A stretch of DNA of 64,000 nucleotides from Paramesorhizobium leguminum (GTDB lineage Bacteria > Pseudomonadota > Alphaproteobacteria > Rhizobiales > Rhizobiaceae): positions 62,001 through 126,000 of the forward strand of contig NZ_QJTF01000006.1 in assembly GCF_003217235.1 (NCBI RefSeq), written 5' to 3'. Of the stretch, positions 1 to 10,122 are shown one piece after another. Under the pieces are notes generated by a model. The model did not search any database and was not told the origin of the DNA. It saw only the letters and a program-made list of their open reading frames with translations. Within the stretch, counting starts at the first letter, position 1. Every line of letters begins with the position of its first letter. A program made the position numbers and the translations under genes.

Positions 1-222
1 GTCAATGACAAGGGGCAGATCTATCTGCAGGAAACCGAGATCGGCCTCGACGAGGTCGTGCCGAAGCTAGAGGCGATTTCCAAGACGGGTTATGAGGAAC
101 GTATCTTTGTGCGCGGCGACAAGAGCGCGGATTACGGCACCGTCATGCAGGTCATGGCGCGAATTTCAGCGGCCGGTTTCAAGAATATCGGTCTTGTGAC
201 ACTCCAGGAGCAGAATAGCTGA
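1..222 (+). CDS. tolR: TolR, biopolymer transport protein, C-terminal part
   Basis: The frame is open from base 1 and ends in TGA at 220-222, giving the last 73 residues of an ExbD/TolR protein. The visible part is the periplasmic domain (GQIYLQ, then FVRGDKSADYGTVMQVM, then GFKNIGLVT), a typical TolR dimer fold. In the Tol-Pal system TolR works with TolQ to use the proton gradient and energise TolA. The N-terminus with its membrane helix lies before the window. tolA starts 7 nt after the stop, so they are co-transcribed. The identification rests on the domain signature plus the tolA-tolB-pal order. Confidence 0.93.
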   Translation, partial: VNDKGQIYLQETEIGLDEVVPKLEAISKTGYEERIFVRGDKSADYGTVMQVMARISAAGFKNIGLVTLQEQNS

Positions 223-229
223 CGCCATC

Positions 230-1309
230 ATGAAGGCTGGCCTGACATCCTCCGCGATTTTGCACGCCGTCATCCTCGGATGGGGACTTGTATCCTTTTC
301 GTCGCCGAAACCTTTCGAGATCACGGATGCCGAGGCGCTGCCGGTGGATATCGTGCCGATCGAATCCATCACGCAAATCCAGCAGGGCGACAAGAAGGCT
401 CCGATGAAGGAAAAGGCCGCGGTGACGCCGACGACGAAGCCCAAGCCGCCCCTGGAGAATGCCGAGAATGCGGGTGACAACGATATCGACCTGAAAACAC
501 CGCCCAAGCCCGATGCCAAGCCGAAACCGGTGGAGACGGCGGACGCCGCCAAGCCACAGCCGAAGCCGGTGGAAAAGCCGGAGCCGATTCCAGATCCGAA
601 GCCGGAACCGAAGCCCGAGCCCAAGCCGACGCCGGTTCCGGCAACTGAAGTTCAGCCCAAGCCTGAGCCCAAGCAGGAAGTGAAGCCGGATGCAGTGGCT
701 GAGGCCATCGAGAAGCAGACGGAAAGCCCTGACGCCGAAGCCGTGAAGCTGCCCGACAAGGTTCCCGCGCCCGACGCCAAGCCGAAGCCGCCGCAGGCGC
801 AGACGGCCAAGACGCCGGACCGCAAGCAGACCGAAGAGACGAAAGAGACGGCATCGGCTGCGGCCAAGAACGCGTCGGAAGAGAAAGACGCCATCGCCGA
901 TGAGGTCAAGGCGCTTCTTAATCGCGAGAAGGCCGCTGGCGGCGGTGCGAAGCGCTCTACCGAACAGGCCTCGCTTGGCGGCGAGAAGAATACGGGCGGC
1001 TCGAAACTGAGCCAGAGCGAGCTCGATGCGCTGAAAGGCCAGATATCCAAGTGCTGGAACGTGCCGGCCGGCGTGGCTGATGCGCAAGGACTGCGCGTGA
1101 CGGTGAAGATGAAATTGACCGAAACGGGCGAGATCGAAGGCACGCCGGAGGTTACGTCCGCCGGTGGTGGCGATGGCGCGGTCAGCAGGGCGGCGGCAGG
1201 TAGCGCGCTTCGCGCCGTCATGCGCTGCGCACCTTACAATTTGCCGCGCGACAAATACGATGACTGGGCCGATGTCACCGCGCATTTCGACCCAAGCGAG
1301 ATGTTCTAG
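230..1309 (+). CDS. tolA: TolA, energy-transducing periplasm-spanning protein
   Basis: A 359-residue protein with one N-terminal membrane helix (about residues 7-24). A long Pro/Lys/Glu-rich rod follows (about 30-190, many KPEPKP-type repeats), then a charged helical part and a C-terminal domain (about 260-359). The C-terminal domain keeps the two cysteines typical of TolA domain III (SKCWN and MRCAPYNLP), which normally form a disulfide. TolA links TolQR in the inner membrane to TolB and Pal at the outer membrane. The Lys/Pro repeats produce long antisense open frames that are not genes. It sits 7 nt after tolR and 57 nt before the chosen tolB start. Confidence 0.94.
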   Translation: MKAGLTSSAILHAVILGWGLVSFSSPKPFEITDAEALPVDIVPIESITQIQQGDKKAPMKEKAAVTPTTKPKPPLENAENAGDNDIDLKTPPKPDAKPKPVETADAAKPQPKPVEKPEPIPDPKPEPKPEPKPTPVPATEVQPKPEPKQEVKPDAVAEAIEKQTESPDAEAVKLPDKVPAPDAKPKPPQAQTAKTPDRKQTEETKETASAAAKNASEEKDAIADEVKALLNREKAAGGGAKRSTEQASLGGEKNTGGSKLSQSELDALKGQISKCWNVPAGVADAQGLRVTVKMKLTETGEIEGTPEVTSAGGGDGAVSRAAAGSALRAVMRCAPYNLPRDKYDDWADVTAHFDPSEMF

Positions 1310-1366
1310 AATTCAACCAGCTTTGCCAATCGAATGGCCCCAAGGACAAACGAGGTCCACGAAATT

Positions 1367-2680
1367 ATGAAGAGAATGATCCGGACGTTTTTTTCAGCCC
1401 TGGCCATGTTCGTGGCTTCCAGTACGGCTGGGTTCATGCCTGCCGAGGCTGCTGTTGAAATCAACATCAACAAGGGCAATGTCGAACCGCTGCCGATCGC
1501 GATCACCGATTTTCTGTCGGCAGACCAGATGGGCGCGAAAGTTTCCGCCATTATCGCCGCCGATCTGGAACGCTCCGGGCTGTTCGCGCCTGTTAACAAG
1601 GGCGCGTTCATCGAGAAGATTTCCAATCCCGATGCCGCGCCGCGCTTCGAGGACTGGAAGGTGATCAACGCGCAGGCGCTGGTCACGGGCCGCGTCACCA
1701 AGGAGGCGGACGGGCGGCTGAAGGCGGAGTTCCGTCTGTGGGACACGTTCGCCGGACAGCAACTCGCCGGGCAGCAGTTCTATACCTCGCCCGAAAACTG
1801 GCGCCGCATCGCGCATATCATCGCCGATGCCATCTATGAGCGGCTCACCGGCGAGAAGGGCTATTTCGACTCGCGCATCGTCTTTGTCGATGAAACGGGA
1901 TCGAAGGAAAAGCGCGTCAAGCGGCTGGCCATCATGGACCAGGACGGCGCGAATGTGATTTACCTTTCCGATGGGCGCGACCTGGTCCTCACCCCGCGTT
2001 TCTCGCCCAGCCGCCAGGAGATCACTTACATGTCGTTCGCCGGCGGCAAGCCGCGCGTGTACCTCCTGCAGCTCGATACGGGGCAGCGCGAGGTAGTCGG
2101 CAATTTTCCGGGTATGACCATCGCGCCACGCTTCTCGCCCGATGGACAGAAGGTGATCATGAGCCTGCTTCAGGACGATGGCAGCGCCAATATCTACACG
2201 ATGGACCTTCGCAGCCGCACGACGACGCGCCTTACCAGCTCGTCGGCCATCGATACGTCGGCATCCTATTCGCCTGACGGGACGCAGATCGTATTCGAAT
2301 CCGACCGCGGCGGCCGCCAGCAGATTTACGTCATGGGCGCTGATGGTTCCAATCCCCGCCGTATCTCCTTTGGCGACGGCGCCTATTCAACGCCGGTCTG
2401 GTCACCGCGCGGCGATCTGATCGCCTTCACCAAGCAGTCCGGCGGTCAGTTTTCCATTGGTGTAATGAAGACCGACGGTTCGGGCGAGCGGCTGCTGGCC
2501 ACCAGCATCCACAATGAGGGGCCGACATGGGCGCCGAATGGCCGCGTGCTTATGTTCTTCCGCCAGCCGCCCGGCGCCGGCGCCCGGCTTTTCACCATCG
2601 ACGTGACGGGGCGCAACGAGCGGCAGATCCAGACGCCGAACTTCGGCTCCGATCCAGCATGGTCCCCTCTGCTCGACTAG
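1367..2680 (+). CDS. tolB: TolB, periplasmic beta-propeller of the Tol-Pal system
   Basis: From ATG 1367 the protein has 437 residues and starts with a clear signal peptide (KRMIRTFF core, cleavage after AEA near residue 25). An upstream in-frame ATG at 1334 would put charged residues before the signal peptide, so I prefer 1367. The N-terminal domain (to about 180) is followed by PD40/WD-like blades such as [15 protein letters not shown] and [10 protein letters not shown], forming a propeller. TolB binds Pal and TolA in the periplasm. Length and domain order are normal for the family, and the gene order with tolA and pal is conserved. Confidence 0.95.
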   Translation: MKRMIRTFFSALAMFVASSTAGFMPAEAAVEININKGNVEPLPIAITDFLSADQMGAKVSAIIAADLERSGLFAPVNKGAFIEKISNPDAAPRFEDWKVINAQALVTGRVTKEADGRLKAEFRLWDTFAGQQLAGQQFYTSPENWRRIAHIIADAIYERLTGEKGYFDSRIVFVDETGSKEKRVKRLAIMDQDGANVIYLSDGRDLVLTPRFSPSRQEITYMSFAGGKPRVYLLQLDTGQREVVGNFPGMTIAPRFSPDGQKVIMSLLQDDGSANIYTMDLRSRTTTRLTSSSAIDTSASYSPDGTQIVFESDRGGRQQIYVMGADGSNPRRISFGDGAYSTPVWSPRGDLIAFTKQSGGQFSIGVMKTDGSGERLLATSIHNEGPTWAPNGRVLMFFRQPPGAGARLFTIDVTGRNERQIQTPNFGSDPAWSPLLD

Positions 2681-2689
2681 CGAAACTCT

Positions 2690-2895
2690 CCTTCCTCCTT
2701 GCGGGGAGTGAGAAGCGTTCGGCCATAGGCCGAGGAAAAGCCAACGATTTGGCTTTTCCAGCGACGAACGCGCGAAGCCATAGCGAAGCGCTGCCTGCGG
2801 AGCAGGCGGATGGGGGTGAGAGACGGTTGTGCTCTATCCTTCACCACCCCACCCCGGACCTTCCGGTCCGACCCTCCCCGCAAGGGGGAGGGTGG
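2690..2895. repeat. Cluster of hairpins in the tolB-pal gap
   Basis: The 411-base gap between tolB and pal holds no convincing gene. It holds a mosaic of perfect stem-loops: an 11-bp stem at 2734-2744/2749-2759 (GGAAAAGCCAA and its complement), CGGACC-TTCC-GGTCCG at 2855-2870, and CCCTCCCC-GCAA-GGGGGAGGG to 2892. The layout resembles the modular palindromic repeats of Brucella and related genera. The stretch from 2900 to 3091 is plainer and probably contains the pal promoter. Confidence 0.6.
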
Positions 2896-3091
2896 AACTC
2901 CGACTGCGACAATCTGGCGGCGGAAAGCCCTCTTTCCGCCGCATTGTCTCTTGAATGTGAATGCCAAACAGCCTTCGGGGACAGGCGGGACGCCAAGAGA
3001 AAATTAACCATAATTCTTGAGTGCGCCTTAACCTCGATATGGTTACTACCTGTTCACCGTAACAATTAAAATTATCAAGGAGCCCCGGCCC

Positions 3092-3607
3092 ATGCGCCGT
3101 ATCCAGACAATCGCACGCAGCCCGATCGTTGTCGCCCTTTTCATGTCGCTTGCCGTTGCCGGATGCGCCTCCAAGAAAAATCTTCCAAGCAATGCCGGCG
3201 ATCTTGGCCTGGGCGGCGCGGGCGCGAACGGCGCCGTTGCCGGTTCGGCGCAGGATTTCACGGTCAATGTCGGCGACCGCGTCTTTTTCGACACCGATTC
3301 CTCGGTCATCCGCGCCGATGCGCAGCAGACGCTCGCCAAGCAGGCGCAGTGGCTCCAGCGCTACCCGAACTACCAGATCACCATCGAAGGCCATTCCGAT
3401 GAGCGCGGCACGCGCGAATACAACCTCGCGCTCGGCCAGCGCCGCGCCGCCGCCGCGCGCGACTACCTCGCCTCGCAGGGTGTGCCCGCCAGCCGCATGC
3501 GCACCCTTTCCTACGGCAAGGAGCGTCCGGTCGCGGTTTGCGATGACATCTCCTGCTGGTCGCAGAACCGCCGTGCCGTCACCGTTCTGGGTGGCGCAGG
3601 CTCTTAA
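3092..3607 (+). CDS. pal: Pal, peptidoglycan-associated lipoprotein
   Basis: 171 residues. A lipoprotein signal peptide ends in the lipobox LAVAGC, so Cys25 would be lipidated. The C-terminal OmpA-like domain contains the peptidoglycan-binding stretch TIEGHSDERGTREYNLALG. Pal anchors the outer membrane to the cell wall and is the end point of the Tol chain, important for envelope constriction during division. The start has a good ribosome site (AAGGAG about 9 nt upstream). A hairpin terminator follows the gene at 3651. Confidence 0.96.
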   Translation: MRRIQTIARSPIVVALFMSLAVAGCASKKNLPSNAGDLGLGGAGANGAVAGSAQDFTVNVGDRVFFDTDSSVIRADAQQTLAKQAQWLQRYPNYQITIEGHSDERGTREYNLALGQRRAAAARDYLASQGVPASRMRTLSYGKERPVAVCDDISCWSQNRRAVTVLGGAGS

Positions 3608-3650
3608 ATTTTGTTTTTGCTGCTTGCAAAAACATCACATAGGATCAAGG

Positions 3651-3676
3651 AAAAGCGGCCAGGCGGCCGCTTTTTC
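3651..3676 (+). terminator. Rho-independent terminator after pal
   Basis: AAAGCGGCC and GGCCGCTTT pair around a 4-nt loop and are followed by a T-run (TTTTTC). It lies 44 nt after the pal stop, before cpoB. Confidence 0.85.
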
Positions 3677-3805
3677 ATTTTAAACAAATTTTGGCCGAAC
3701 TTGCTTGTCTTCCAGTAGGGTATGGATTGATAAATAAGCAAGTGAGCCGATTGAGGCGATGGGATCATGCTTCAAAAACAGGGGTATCGAAGGGGCCAAC
3801 GACGA

Positions 3806-4723
3806 ATGAACGGACTATTGAAGAAACTGTTGATGAGCATGGCTTTGTTGCCACTGCTCGTTGGAACAGCGGCCGCGCAGGGCGCTGATCCTCGCGTCAG
3901 CCAGCTTGAAGAGCAGGTGCGCTCCCTGACCGGCAAGCTTGAGGAACTGAATTTTCAGATTCTCCAGATGCAGGAGCAGATGCGTAAAGTTCAGGAAGAC
4001 AATGAGTTCCGCTTCCAGGAGTTGGAAAAGAGCAAGCGCTCGGATGCGGGCAGCCGCCAGGACAGGGCGGTCGCTTCCGCAACGCGCGAGACGAAGGGTG
4101 AGGCATCGCAAGATGCCTCGTCCGCCGCCCCGGTGGCATCCGCTTCTGACAGCGCCGATTCCATGGCCATTGAACCGCAAAGTGCATCGCCGGAGCACGG
4201 GCTTCCCGCCCGTTCCCTTGGCTCCATCCGCTTTGACGCCAATGGCAATGTAATCGGCGAGACGATGGATGAGGCGGCAACCCGAGGCAGTGGCGCGGTT
4301 CCGGCGGGCGGCAATGCAATCGCCTCGCTTCCAGAAACAGACAATCCGCAGGATCTCTATCAGCTTGCGTATCAGAGCATTCTGGCCGGTGACTATCGCG
4401 CGGCGGAAACGGCGTTTCGCGAGCATGTCAAGCGGTATCCCGCGGATCCCTCGACTGCCGATGCCCGGTTCTGGCTGGGAGAATCGCTTTATGGGCAGGA
4501 GCGCTATCCGGAAGCCGCGACGGTGTTCATCGATACGCAGCGTGATTATCCGGACTCCAAGCGCGGTGCGGAAAATTTGTTGAAGCTCGGCATGACTCTG
4601 GCAAAGATGAAGGATCAGGAGGTTGCCTGCGCGACCTTTGCCCAGGTGCCGACGCGCTATCCTGGAGCATCGCAGGCTGTTCTCCACCGGGTGACGGAAG
4701 AACGTGCCAAAAACAGCTGCTGA
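3806..4723 (+). CDS. cpoB: CpoB/YbgF, Tol-associated periplasmic coordinator
   Basis: From ATG 3806 the product has 305 residues with a signal peptide (LLKKLLMSMALLPLLVG, cleavage near AAA-QG). A coiled-coil trimerisation segment follows (SQLEEQVRSLTGKLEELNFQ, about 30-75), then a low-complexity linker and a C-terminal TPR domain. The TPR part has repeats such as YQLAYQSILAGDYRAA and FWLGESLYGQERY. CpoB couples Tol function to peptidoglycan synthesis. Open frame exists upstream to 3767, but only the 3806 start places the signal peptide at the N-terminus. The 3' end overlaps tilS by 20 nt. Confidence 0.9.
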   Translation: MNGLLKKLLMSMALLPLLVGTAAAQGADPRVSQLEEQVRSLTGKLEELNFQILQMQEQMRKVQEDNEFRFQELEKSKRSDAGSRQDRAVASATRETKGEASQDASSAAPVASASDSADSMAIEPQSASPEHGLPARSLGSIRFDANGNVIGETMDEAATRGSGAVPAGGNAIASLPETDNPQDLYQLAYQSILAGDYRAAETAFREHVKRYPADPSTADARFWLGESLYGQERYPEAATVFIDTQRDYPDSKRGAENLLKLGMTLAKMKDQEVACATFAQVPTRYPGASQAVLHRVTEERAKNSC

Positions 4724-6227
4724 TCTCGATCCAGACACGATCTTTGCGTCGATCGATTTCGGTGGTGCGCGGGCGATCGTGGCGGCTGTATCGGGCGGCG
4801 GGGATTCGCTGGCGCTGCTTTTTCTTCTCAAGGAATATCTGGCGCAGCGCGGTGCGGATGCGCCCCAGCTGACCGCCGTCACCATCGACCATGGTCTCAG
4901 GCCGGAATCGGCCGACGAAGCGGAAGCTGTCGCGCGGCTTTGCCGTGAGCACGGCATCGAGCATCGAACCTTGCGCTGGGAAGGGGAGAAGCCAAAGACC
5001 GGCCTTCCAGCGGCGGCGCGCGAGGCGCGCTATCGGCTGCTGGTCGAGGCCGCCCGAAAGGCGGGCGCGAGAATTATCGTCACCGGTCACACACGGGACG
5101 ATCAGATCGAGACGTTTCTCATGCGCGGCGCGCGGGGTGTGGGCAGGGGGCTAGCGGGTATGGCCGGGTTCACCTTGCTCGACGGGCAGCTCTGGCTGGT
5201 GCGGCCTTTGTTGAACACCCGCCGCGAGGATTTGCGCTCCGTTTTGCGCAAACGGAATATCGAATGGTTCGACGACCCGACCAATGAGAATCTCGCGTTC
5301 GAGCGCCCGAGGGTTCGGGCGAGATTGGGCGATGGCGGAAGCCCCTCACCCTTACCCTCTCCCCGCAGGCGGGGAGAGGGAGACCTCCGCGTTGCTGGTT
5401 CTTCTTCTCTCCCAGCGCCTGGCATGAACAAGAATGCGCAAACATCTATGCCCCCCTCTCCCCGCTTGCGGGGAGAGGGTAAGGGTGAGGGGCATTCCAC
5501 CGAACTGGCCACCGAATTGGATAGAATCGCAAAAGCAGTCGCAACCCGACGGGCGCAAGGCGAGGCGGTTGCGGATTTTCTTGGGGTCGGCGTGCGTATC
5601 GAGCCGGCGGAAGATGTGAGCATCGATGCCAATGCGCTTAAAGAAGCGAGGCATGATGTCGCTACGTTGGCGCTTGGTGTCCTTGCATCGGTGATCGGCG
5701 GGCGTAGCTTCCTGCCGGGCGACGCGGAGCGCGAACGTCTCTTCACGCATCTGTCAGGACAAGCCGCGGCGCGGCTGGGACTTGGCGGTTGCATCATCAA
5801 GCGAGGCCGGCACCGGCACCATATCTGGCGGGAGGCGCGTGGCTTGCCGGAATTGCTGCTGTCCTCCGGCGAAAGCAGCATCTGGGATGGGCGCTACAGG
5901 ATCGCCAACGGTCTATCCGGCGGCAAACAGGTGCGGATCGCGCCGCTTGTTTCTATGGAATTCGATGACTTTTGCTTGAACGCGGGTATCGACCGGACGA
6001 ATATCCGCCGCGCCGCGGCGTTGACCGGGCCTGCGGTATATGTGGATGGCAAGCTTATGGACATTCCGGCGGTGACAGGCGGGCGTTTCCTGCCGGCAGG
6101 CCTTGCGATGACGCGCCATATCGCGCTTTTCGATAAAATTCTGCCGGGACATGACCTTGCGCTCGCCAATGCCGTGCGGCGGTTGTTCGGATTTGCGAAC
6201 TATCCCGATCCGCCAATAGTGACTTAG
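4704..6227 (+). CDS. tilS: TilS, tRNA(Ile)-lysidine synthase with an in-frame repeat insertion
   Basis: 507 residues from a GTG start. The ATP-binding PP-loop SGGGDS is at residues 30-35, followed by TIDHGLRPES and the domain-ending FDDPTNEN. TilS converts C34 of the AUA-reading tRNA-Ile to lysidine and is normally essential. The protein is longer than usual because residues about 212-265 are encoded by a palindromic element (5337-5498) that keeps the frame. The insert is Pro/Ser/Arg/Gly-rich and lies between the catalytic domain and the C-terminal domain. It overlaps cpoB by 20 nt. No stop is introduced, so the gene is probably functional. Confidence 0.92.
   Translation: MPKTAADLDPDTIFASIDFGGARAIVAAVSGGGDSLALLFLLKEYLAQRGADAPQLTAVTIDHGLRPESADEAEAVARLCREHGIEHRTLRWEGEKPKTGLPAAAREARYRLLVEAARKAGARIIVTGHTRDDQIETFLMRGARGVGRGLAGMAGFTLLDGQLWLVRPLLNTRREDLRSVLRKRNIEWFDDPTNENLAFERPRVRARLGDGGSPSPLPSPRRRGEGDLRVAGSSSLPAPGMNKNAQTSMPPSPRLRGEGKGEGHSTELATELDRIAKAVATRRAQGEAVADFLGVGVRIEPAEDVSIDANALKEARHDVATLALGVLASVIGGRSFLPGDAERERLFTHLSGQAAARLGLGGCIIKRGRHRHHIWREARGLPELLLSSGESSIWDGRYRIANGLSGGKQVRIAPLVSMEFDDFCLNAGIDRTNIRRAAALTGPAVYVDGKLMDIPAVTGGRFLPAGLAMTRHIALFDKILPGHDLALANAVRRLFGFANYPDPPIVT
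5337..5498. repeat. Palindromic mini-element inside tilS
   Basis: The ends form a perfect 25-bp inverted repeat (5342-5366 and 5468-5492, CCCCTCACCC...GGGTGAGGGG type). Each arm also folds on itself through CTCTCCCCGC/GCGGGGAGAG. With the flanking GGAA/TTCC the unit is 162 bp, exactly 54 codons. Related copies occur at 35525-35684 and 42604-42726. It is translated as part of TilS. Confidence 0.85.
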
Positions 6228-6421
6228 CTATTTTTGTACGCCCGGCTGCAAATGGGCGTATGCCAAGCGCGCATTATATCAAACGCATTGTAAACCAGAC
6301 CTATAAGATTTGATGCTAGGGTTCATGCTTGCCTTGGCAAGGCCTCGCTTCGAACCTATGTTAGTTGAAAATCGCCGTTACCAGCTTTTGGGGCGGATGT
6401 GCTGACCCGATTGGACCCGAC

Positions 6422-8353
6422 ATGAATCCAAACTATCGCAACTTCGCCCTGTGGGCGATTATTGCCCTTCTCCTGATCGCGCTTTTCAACCTGTTCCAGA
6501 GTCCGGCGCAGCGCACCGCGTCGCGCGAGGTTCCCTATTCGCAGTTTATCAGCGATGTCTCGAGCGGGCGGGTAAAGTCGGTCACGATCACCGGCGAGCG
6601 GATCAGTGGCATCTATTCGGACAGCGGATCCTCCTTCCAGACCTATTCTCCTGGTGATACCGGGCTTGTCTCGCGGCTTGAGAGCAAGGGCGTAGCCATT
6701 ACGGCGCGGCCTGAAACCGACGGATCGAACCCGCTCATCAACTTCCTGCTTTCGTGGCTGCCGATGATCCTGATCATTGGCGTGTGGATTTTCTTCATGC
6801 GCCAGATGCAGGGCGGCTCGCGCGGGGCGATGGGCTTCGGCAAGTCGAAGGCCAAGCTTCTGACGGAAGCGCATGGCCGTGTCACGTTCGGGGATGTCGC
6901 GGGCGTGGATGAGGCCAAGGAAGATCTCGAGGAAATCGTCGAGTTCCTGCGCGATCCGCAGAAATTCCAGCGCCTCGGTGGGCGTATTCCGCGCGGCGTG
7001 CTGCTCGTCGGCCCTCCCGGAACTGGTAAAACGCTGCTTGCCCGCGCCATTGCAGGCGAGGCCAACGTGCCCTTCTTCACCATTTCCGGTTCGGATTTCG
7101 TTGAAATGTTCGTCGGCGTCGGCGCTAGCCGTGTGCGCGACATGTTCGAGCAGGCCAAGAAGAACGCGCCCTGCATCATCTTCATCGATGAAATCGATGC
7201 GGTCGGTCGTCATCGCGGCGCTGGTTTGGGCGGCGGCAATGACGAGCGCGAGCAGACGCTCAATCAGCTGCTGGTCGAGATGGACGGTTTCGAGGCCAAT
7301 GAAGGTATCATCCTGATCGCTGCGACCAACCGTCCGGATGTTCTCGATCCGGCGCTCTTGCGGCCAGGTCGCTTCGACCGCCAGGTGGTCGTTCCCAATC
7401 CGGATGTCGCCGGGCGTGAGAAGATCCTGAAAGTGCACGTCCGCAACGTGCCGCTGGCGCCCAATGTCGACCTGAAAGTTCTGGCGCGCGGTACACCGGG
7501 TTTCTCCGGCGCCGATCTCATGAACCTCGTCAACGAGGCCGCCCTGATGGCGGCGCGGCGCAACAAGCGCGTTGTAACCATGCTCGAATTCGAGGATGCC
7601 AAGGACAAGGTGATGATGGGCGCGGAGCGCCGCTCCAGCGCCATGACGCAGGAAGAAAAGGAACTGACCGCCTATCACGAAGCCGGTCACGCCATTGTCG
7701 CCATGAACGTTGCCGTTGCCGATCCGGTGCACAAGGCAACCATCATTCCGCGCGGTCGCGCGCTTGGCATGGTGATGCAGCTGCCGGAAGGCGACAAATA
7801 CTCGATGAGCTACAAGTGGATGATCTCCCGGCTCGCGATCATGATGGGCGGCCGCGTTGCCGAGGAACTCAAGTTCGGCAAGGAGAACATCACGTCGGGC
7901 GCTTCATCCGATATCGAGCAGGCGACCAAGCTTGCCCGGGCCATGGTGACGCGCTGGGGCTTCTCCGACAAGCTCGGCCACGTGGCTTACGGCGAGAATC
8001 AGGAAGAGGTCTTCCTCGGCCATTCCGTGGCGCGCCAGCAGAATGTGTCGGAAGAAACCGCGCAACTGATCGACGCGGAGGTGCGTGAGCTTATCGACAC
8101 CGCCTATACCGCGGCCCGCAGCATTCTGACCAAGAAAAAGAAAGAATGGATCGCCATCGCCGAAGGCCTGCTCGAATATGAGACGCTGACCGGCGAAGAG
8201 TTGAAGGCGATCACCGCCGGCAAGAAGCCCGCGCGCGATCTGGGTGATGATACGCCGCCTTCACGCGGTTCAAGCGTGCCGAAAGCCGGTTCGGCAAGGA
8301 AGCGCAAGAGCGACGAGCCGGATACCGGCATGGAGCCGCAGCCGCAATCTTGA
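6422..8353 (+). CDS. ftsH: FtsH, ATP-dependent membrane zinc protease
   Basis: 643 residues from ATG 6422; upstream in-frame codons to 6365 do not look like protein. Two membrane helices (about 6-25 and 105-125) flank a periplasmic domain. The AAA module has Walker A GPPGTGKT (197-204), Walker B FIDEID, and [21 protein letters not shown]. The zinc site HEAGH is at 419-423. FtsH degrades membrane proteins and regulators such as RpoH, which is also encoded in this window. A terminator follows at 8381. The preceding ~190 bases hold no gene. Confidence 0.97.
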   Translation: MNPNYRNFALWAIIALLLIALFNLFQSPAQRTASREVPYSQFISDVSSGRVKSVTITGERISGIYSDSGSSFQTYSPGDTGLVSRLESKGVAITARPETDGSNPLINFLLSWLPMILIIGVWIFFMRQMQGGSRGAMGFGKSKAKLLTEAHGRVTFGDVAGVDEAKEDLEEIVEFLRDPQKFQRLGGRIPRGVLLVGPPGTGKTLLARAIAGEANVPFFTISGSDFVEMFVGVGASRVRDMFEQAKKNAPCIIFIDEIDAVGRHRGAGLGGGNDEREQTLNQLLVEMDGFEANEGIILIAATNRPDVLDPALLRPGRFDRQVVVPNPDVAGREKILKVHVRNVPLAPNVDLKVLARGTPGFSGADLMNLVNEAALMAARRNKRVVTMLEFEDAKDKVMMGAERRSSAMTQEEKELTAYHEAGHAIVAMNVAVADPVHKATIIPRGRALGMVMQLPEGDKYSMSYKWMISRLAIMMGGRVAEELKFGKENITSGASSDIEQATKLARAMVTRWGFSDKLGHVAYGENQEEVFLGHSVARQQNVSEETAQLIDAEVRELIDTAYTAARSILTKKKKEWIAIAEGLLEYETLTGEELKAITAGKKPARDLGDDTPPSRGSSVPKAGSARKRKSDEPDTGMEPQPQS

Positions 8354-8380
8354 CGGTAGTGGTCGTCCAAATTGGTATAA

Positions 8381-8410
8381 AAACAGCCGGGCAATGCCCG
8401 GCTGTTTCGT
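8381..8410 (+). terminator. Rho-independent terminator after ftsH
   Basis: A perfect 12-bp stem (AAACAGCCGGGC with its complement) and a 3-nt loop, followed by a short T-rich tail. It starts 28 nt after the ftsH stop. Confidence 0.8.
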
Positions 8411-8571
8411 TTGTGTATACAAAGTGAATGGAAAAGTGCGGGGAGTTGCTCGTTTGCCTCTTTTTCATCCCTTGGCGCTATTATGGGACATATCGGCAAG
8501 TGGAATTGCGCCGTCCCGCTGTTTTGAGATAAAACAGCCTGAAATCGGCGCCAGCTCAGACAGGCATAAGC

Positions 8572-9924
8572 ATGAGTCGGAAATATTTCGGAACGGACGG
8601 CATTCGCGGGAAAGCCAACAGCTTTCCCATGACGCCGGATATCGCCATGAAGGTCGGCATGGCCGTCGGCCTCCTTTTCAGGGAGACGGGCCAGGGCAAG
8701 CGCGTGGTGATCGGCAAGGATACACGTCTTTCCGGCTATATGCTGGAGAACGCGCTTGTCGCGGGCTTTACGGCGACGGGCATGGACGTCTTCCTGCTCG
8801 GACCTATTCCGACGCCTGCGGTGGCGATGCTCTGCCGGTCGCTCCGCGCCGATATCGGCGTGATGATCTCTGCCTCGCACAATCCGTATTACGACAACGG
8901 CATCAAGCTGTTCGGCCCCGACGGTTTCAAGCTTTCCGACGAGCTGGAGATGCAGATCGAGACGTTGATCGAGGCGGATATGAGCGGCAAGCTTGCCGGC
9001 AATGGTGAGATCGGGCGCGCCAAGCGCGTGGAGGGTGATATCTATCGCTATACCGAGTTCGCCAAGCGCACCCTGCCGCGCAATCTCTCGCTCGCAGGCC
9101 TGCGAATCGTCGTCGATTGCGCGAATGGCGCCGCCTACAAGGTCGCCCCCTCGGCGCTCTGGGAACTGGGCGCTGACGTTGTGACCATCAACGATGAGCC
9201 GAACGGCGTCAACATCAATGAGGATTGCGGTTCAACCCATCCGGTTGGCCTGATAAAGAAAGTGCACGAGGTGAGGGCTGACCTTGGCATCGCGCTCGAT
9301 GGCGATGCCGATCGTGTACTGATGGTCGATGGGGATGGCAATGTCATCGATGGCGATCAGCTCATGGCGGTCATTGCCGAATCCTGGACCAATGCGGGCC
9401 GGCTGACAGGCAAAGGCATTGTCGCGACCGTCATGTCCAATCTTGGGCTCGAACGTTTCCTCTCCGATATCGGTCTGACGCTGGCGCGCACCAAGGTGGG
9501 TGACCGTTACGTCGTCGAGCACATGCGCGAGCACGGCTTCAATGTCGGCGGCGAGCAGTCCGGCCATATCGTGCTTTCCGATTTCTCGACCACCGGCGAC
9601 GGCCTCGTCTCAGCCTTGCAAATTCTGGCGGTCATGCAGGAACAGCAACGGCCGTTGAGCGAGGTCTGCCGCAAGTTCGAGCCGGTGCCGCAACTGCTGA
9701 AAAACGTCCGCACCACCGGCGGCAAGCCGCTGGAGGATATCACGGTCAAGAGCGCCATCGAGGATGGGCGCGACCGGCTCGGCACGGCAGGAAGGCTGGT
9801 GATCCGGCCTTCGGGAACCGAGCCCCTGATCCGCGTGATGGCGGAGGGCGACGACCGCACCCTGGTGGAGGCGGTGGTGAACGATATCGTCAGTGTGATT
9901 TCGGGTATCCGCACGGCTGCGTGA
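8572..9924 (+). CDS. glmM: GlmM, phosphoglucosamine mutase
   Basis: 450 residues, the standard length. The N-terminus is the classic [10 protein letters not shown]. The phosphoserine loop SASHNP places Ser102 as the catalytic residue. The metal loop DGDADR and the C-terminal phosphate-binding [11 protein letters not shown] are present. GlmM makes glucosamine-1-phosphate for peptidoglycan and lipopolysaccharide precursors. The ftsH-glmM order is common in alphaproteobacteria. A strong terminator follows at 9952. Confidence 0.97.
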   Translation: MSRKYFGTDGIRGKANSFPMTPDIAMKVGMAVGLLFRETGQGKRVVIGKDTRLSGYMLENALVAGFTATGMDVFLLGPIPTPAVAMLCRSLRADIGVMISASHNPYYDNGIKLFGPDGFKLSDELEMQIETLIEADMSGKLAGNGEIGRAKRVEGDIYRYTEFAKRTLPRNLSLAGLRIVVDCANGAAYKVAPSALWELGADVVTINDEPNGVNINEDCGSTHPVGLIKKVHEVRADLGIALDGDADRVLMVDGDGNVIDGDQLMAVIAESWTNAGRLTGKGIVATVMSNLGLERFLSDIGLTLARTKVGDRYVVEHMREHGFNVGGEQSGHIVLSDFSTTGDGLVSALQILAVMQEQQRPLSEVCRKFEPVPQLLKNVRTTGGKPLEDITVKSAIEDGRDRLGTAGRLVIRPSGTEPLIRVMAEGDDRTLVEAVVNDIVSVISGIRTAA

Positions 9925-9951
9925 GCGGTTCTCCCATTCTCAGACTAATGC

Positions 9952-9978
9952 AAAAGGCTCCTGAACGGAGCCTTTTTC
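9952..9978 (+). terminator. Rho-independent terminator after glmM
   Basis: AAAAGGCTCC and GGAGCCTTTT pair around a TGAAC loop, with a T-run after the stem. Confidence 0.88.
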
Positions 9979-10122
9979 TTTGCATTGCTGCATTCTCTTA
10001 ACAAAGATGATGAAAAAACAGGGTTAAGCGAGGCTTAACTTTTCCCATCTATTTCTAACATTGAAATCAGTGGGAATTCGGGCGCGCGAGTCGCACCGGG
10101 TATGTTTCGGGATGGGAAAGCC

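Noticed and set aside
179-1285. Long minus-strand open frame opposite tolA
   Set aside because: It is the complement of the Pro/Lys/Glu repeat region of tolA, rich in Leu/Arg, without a ribosome site or family pattern.
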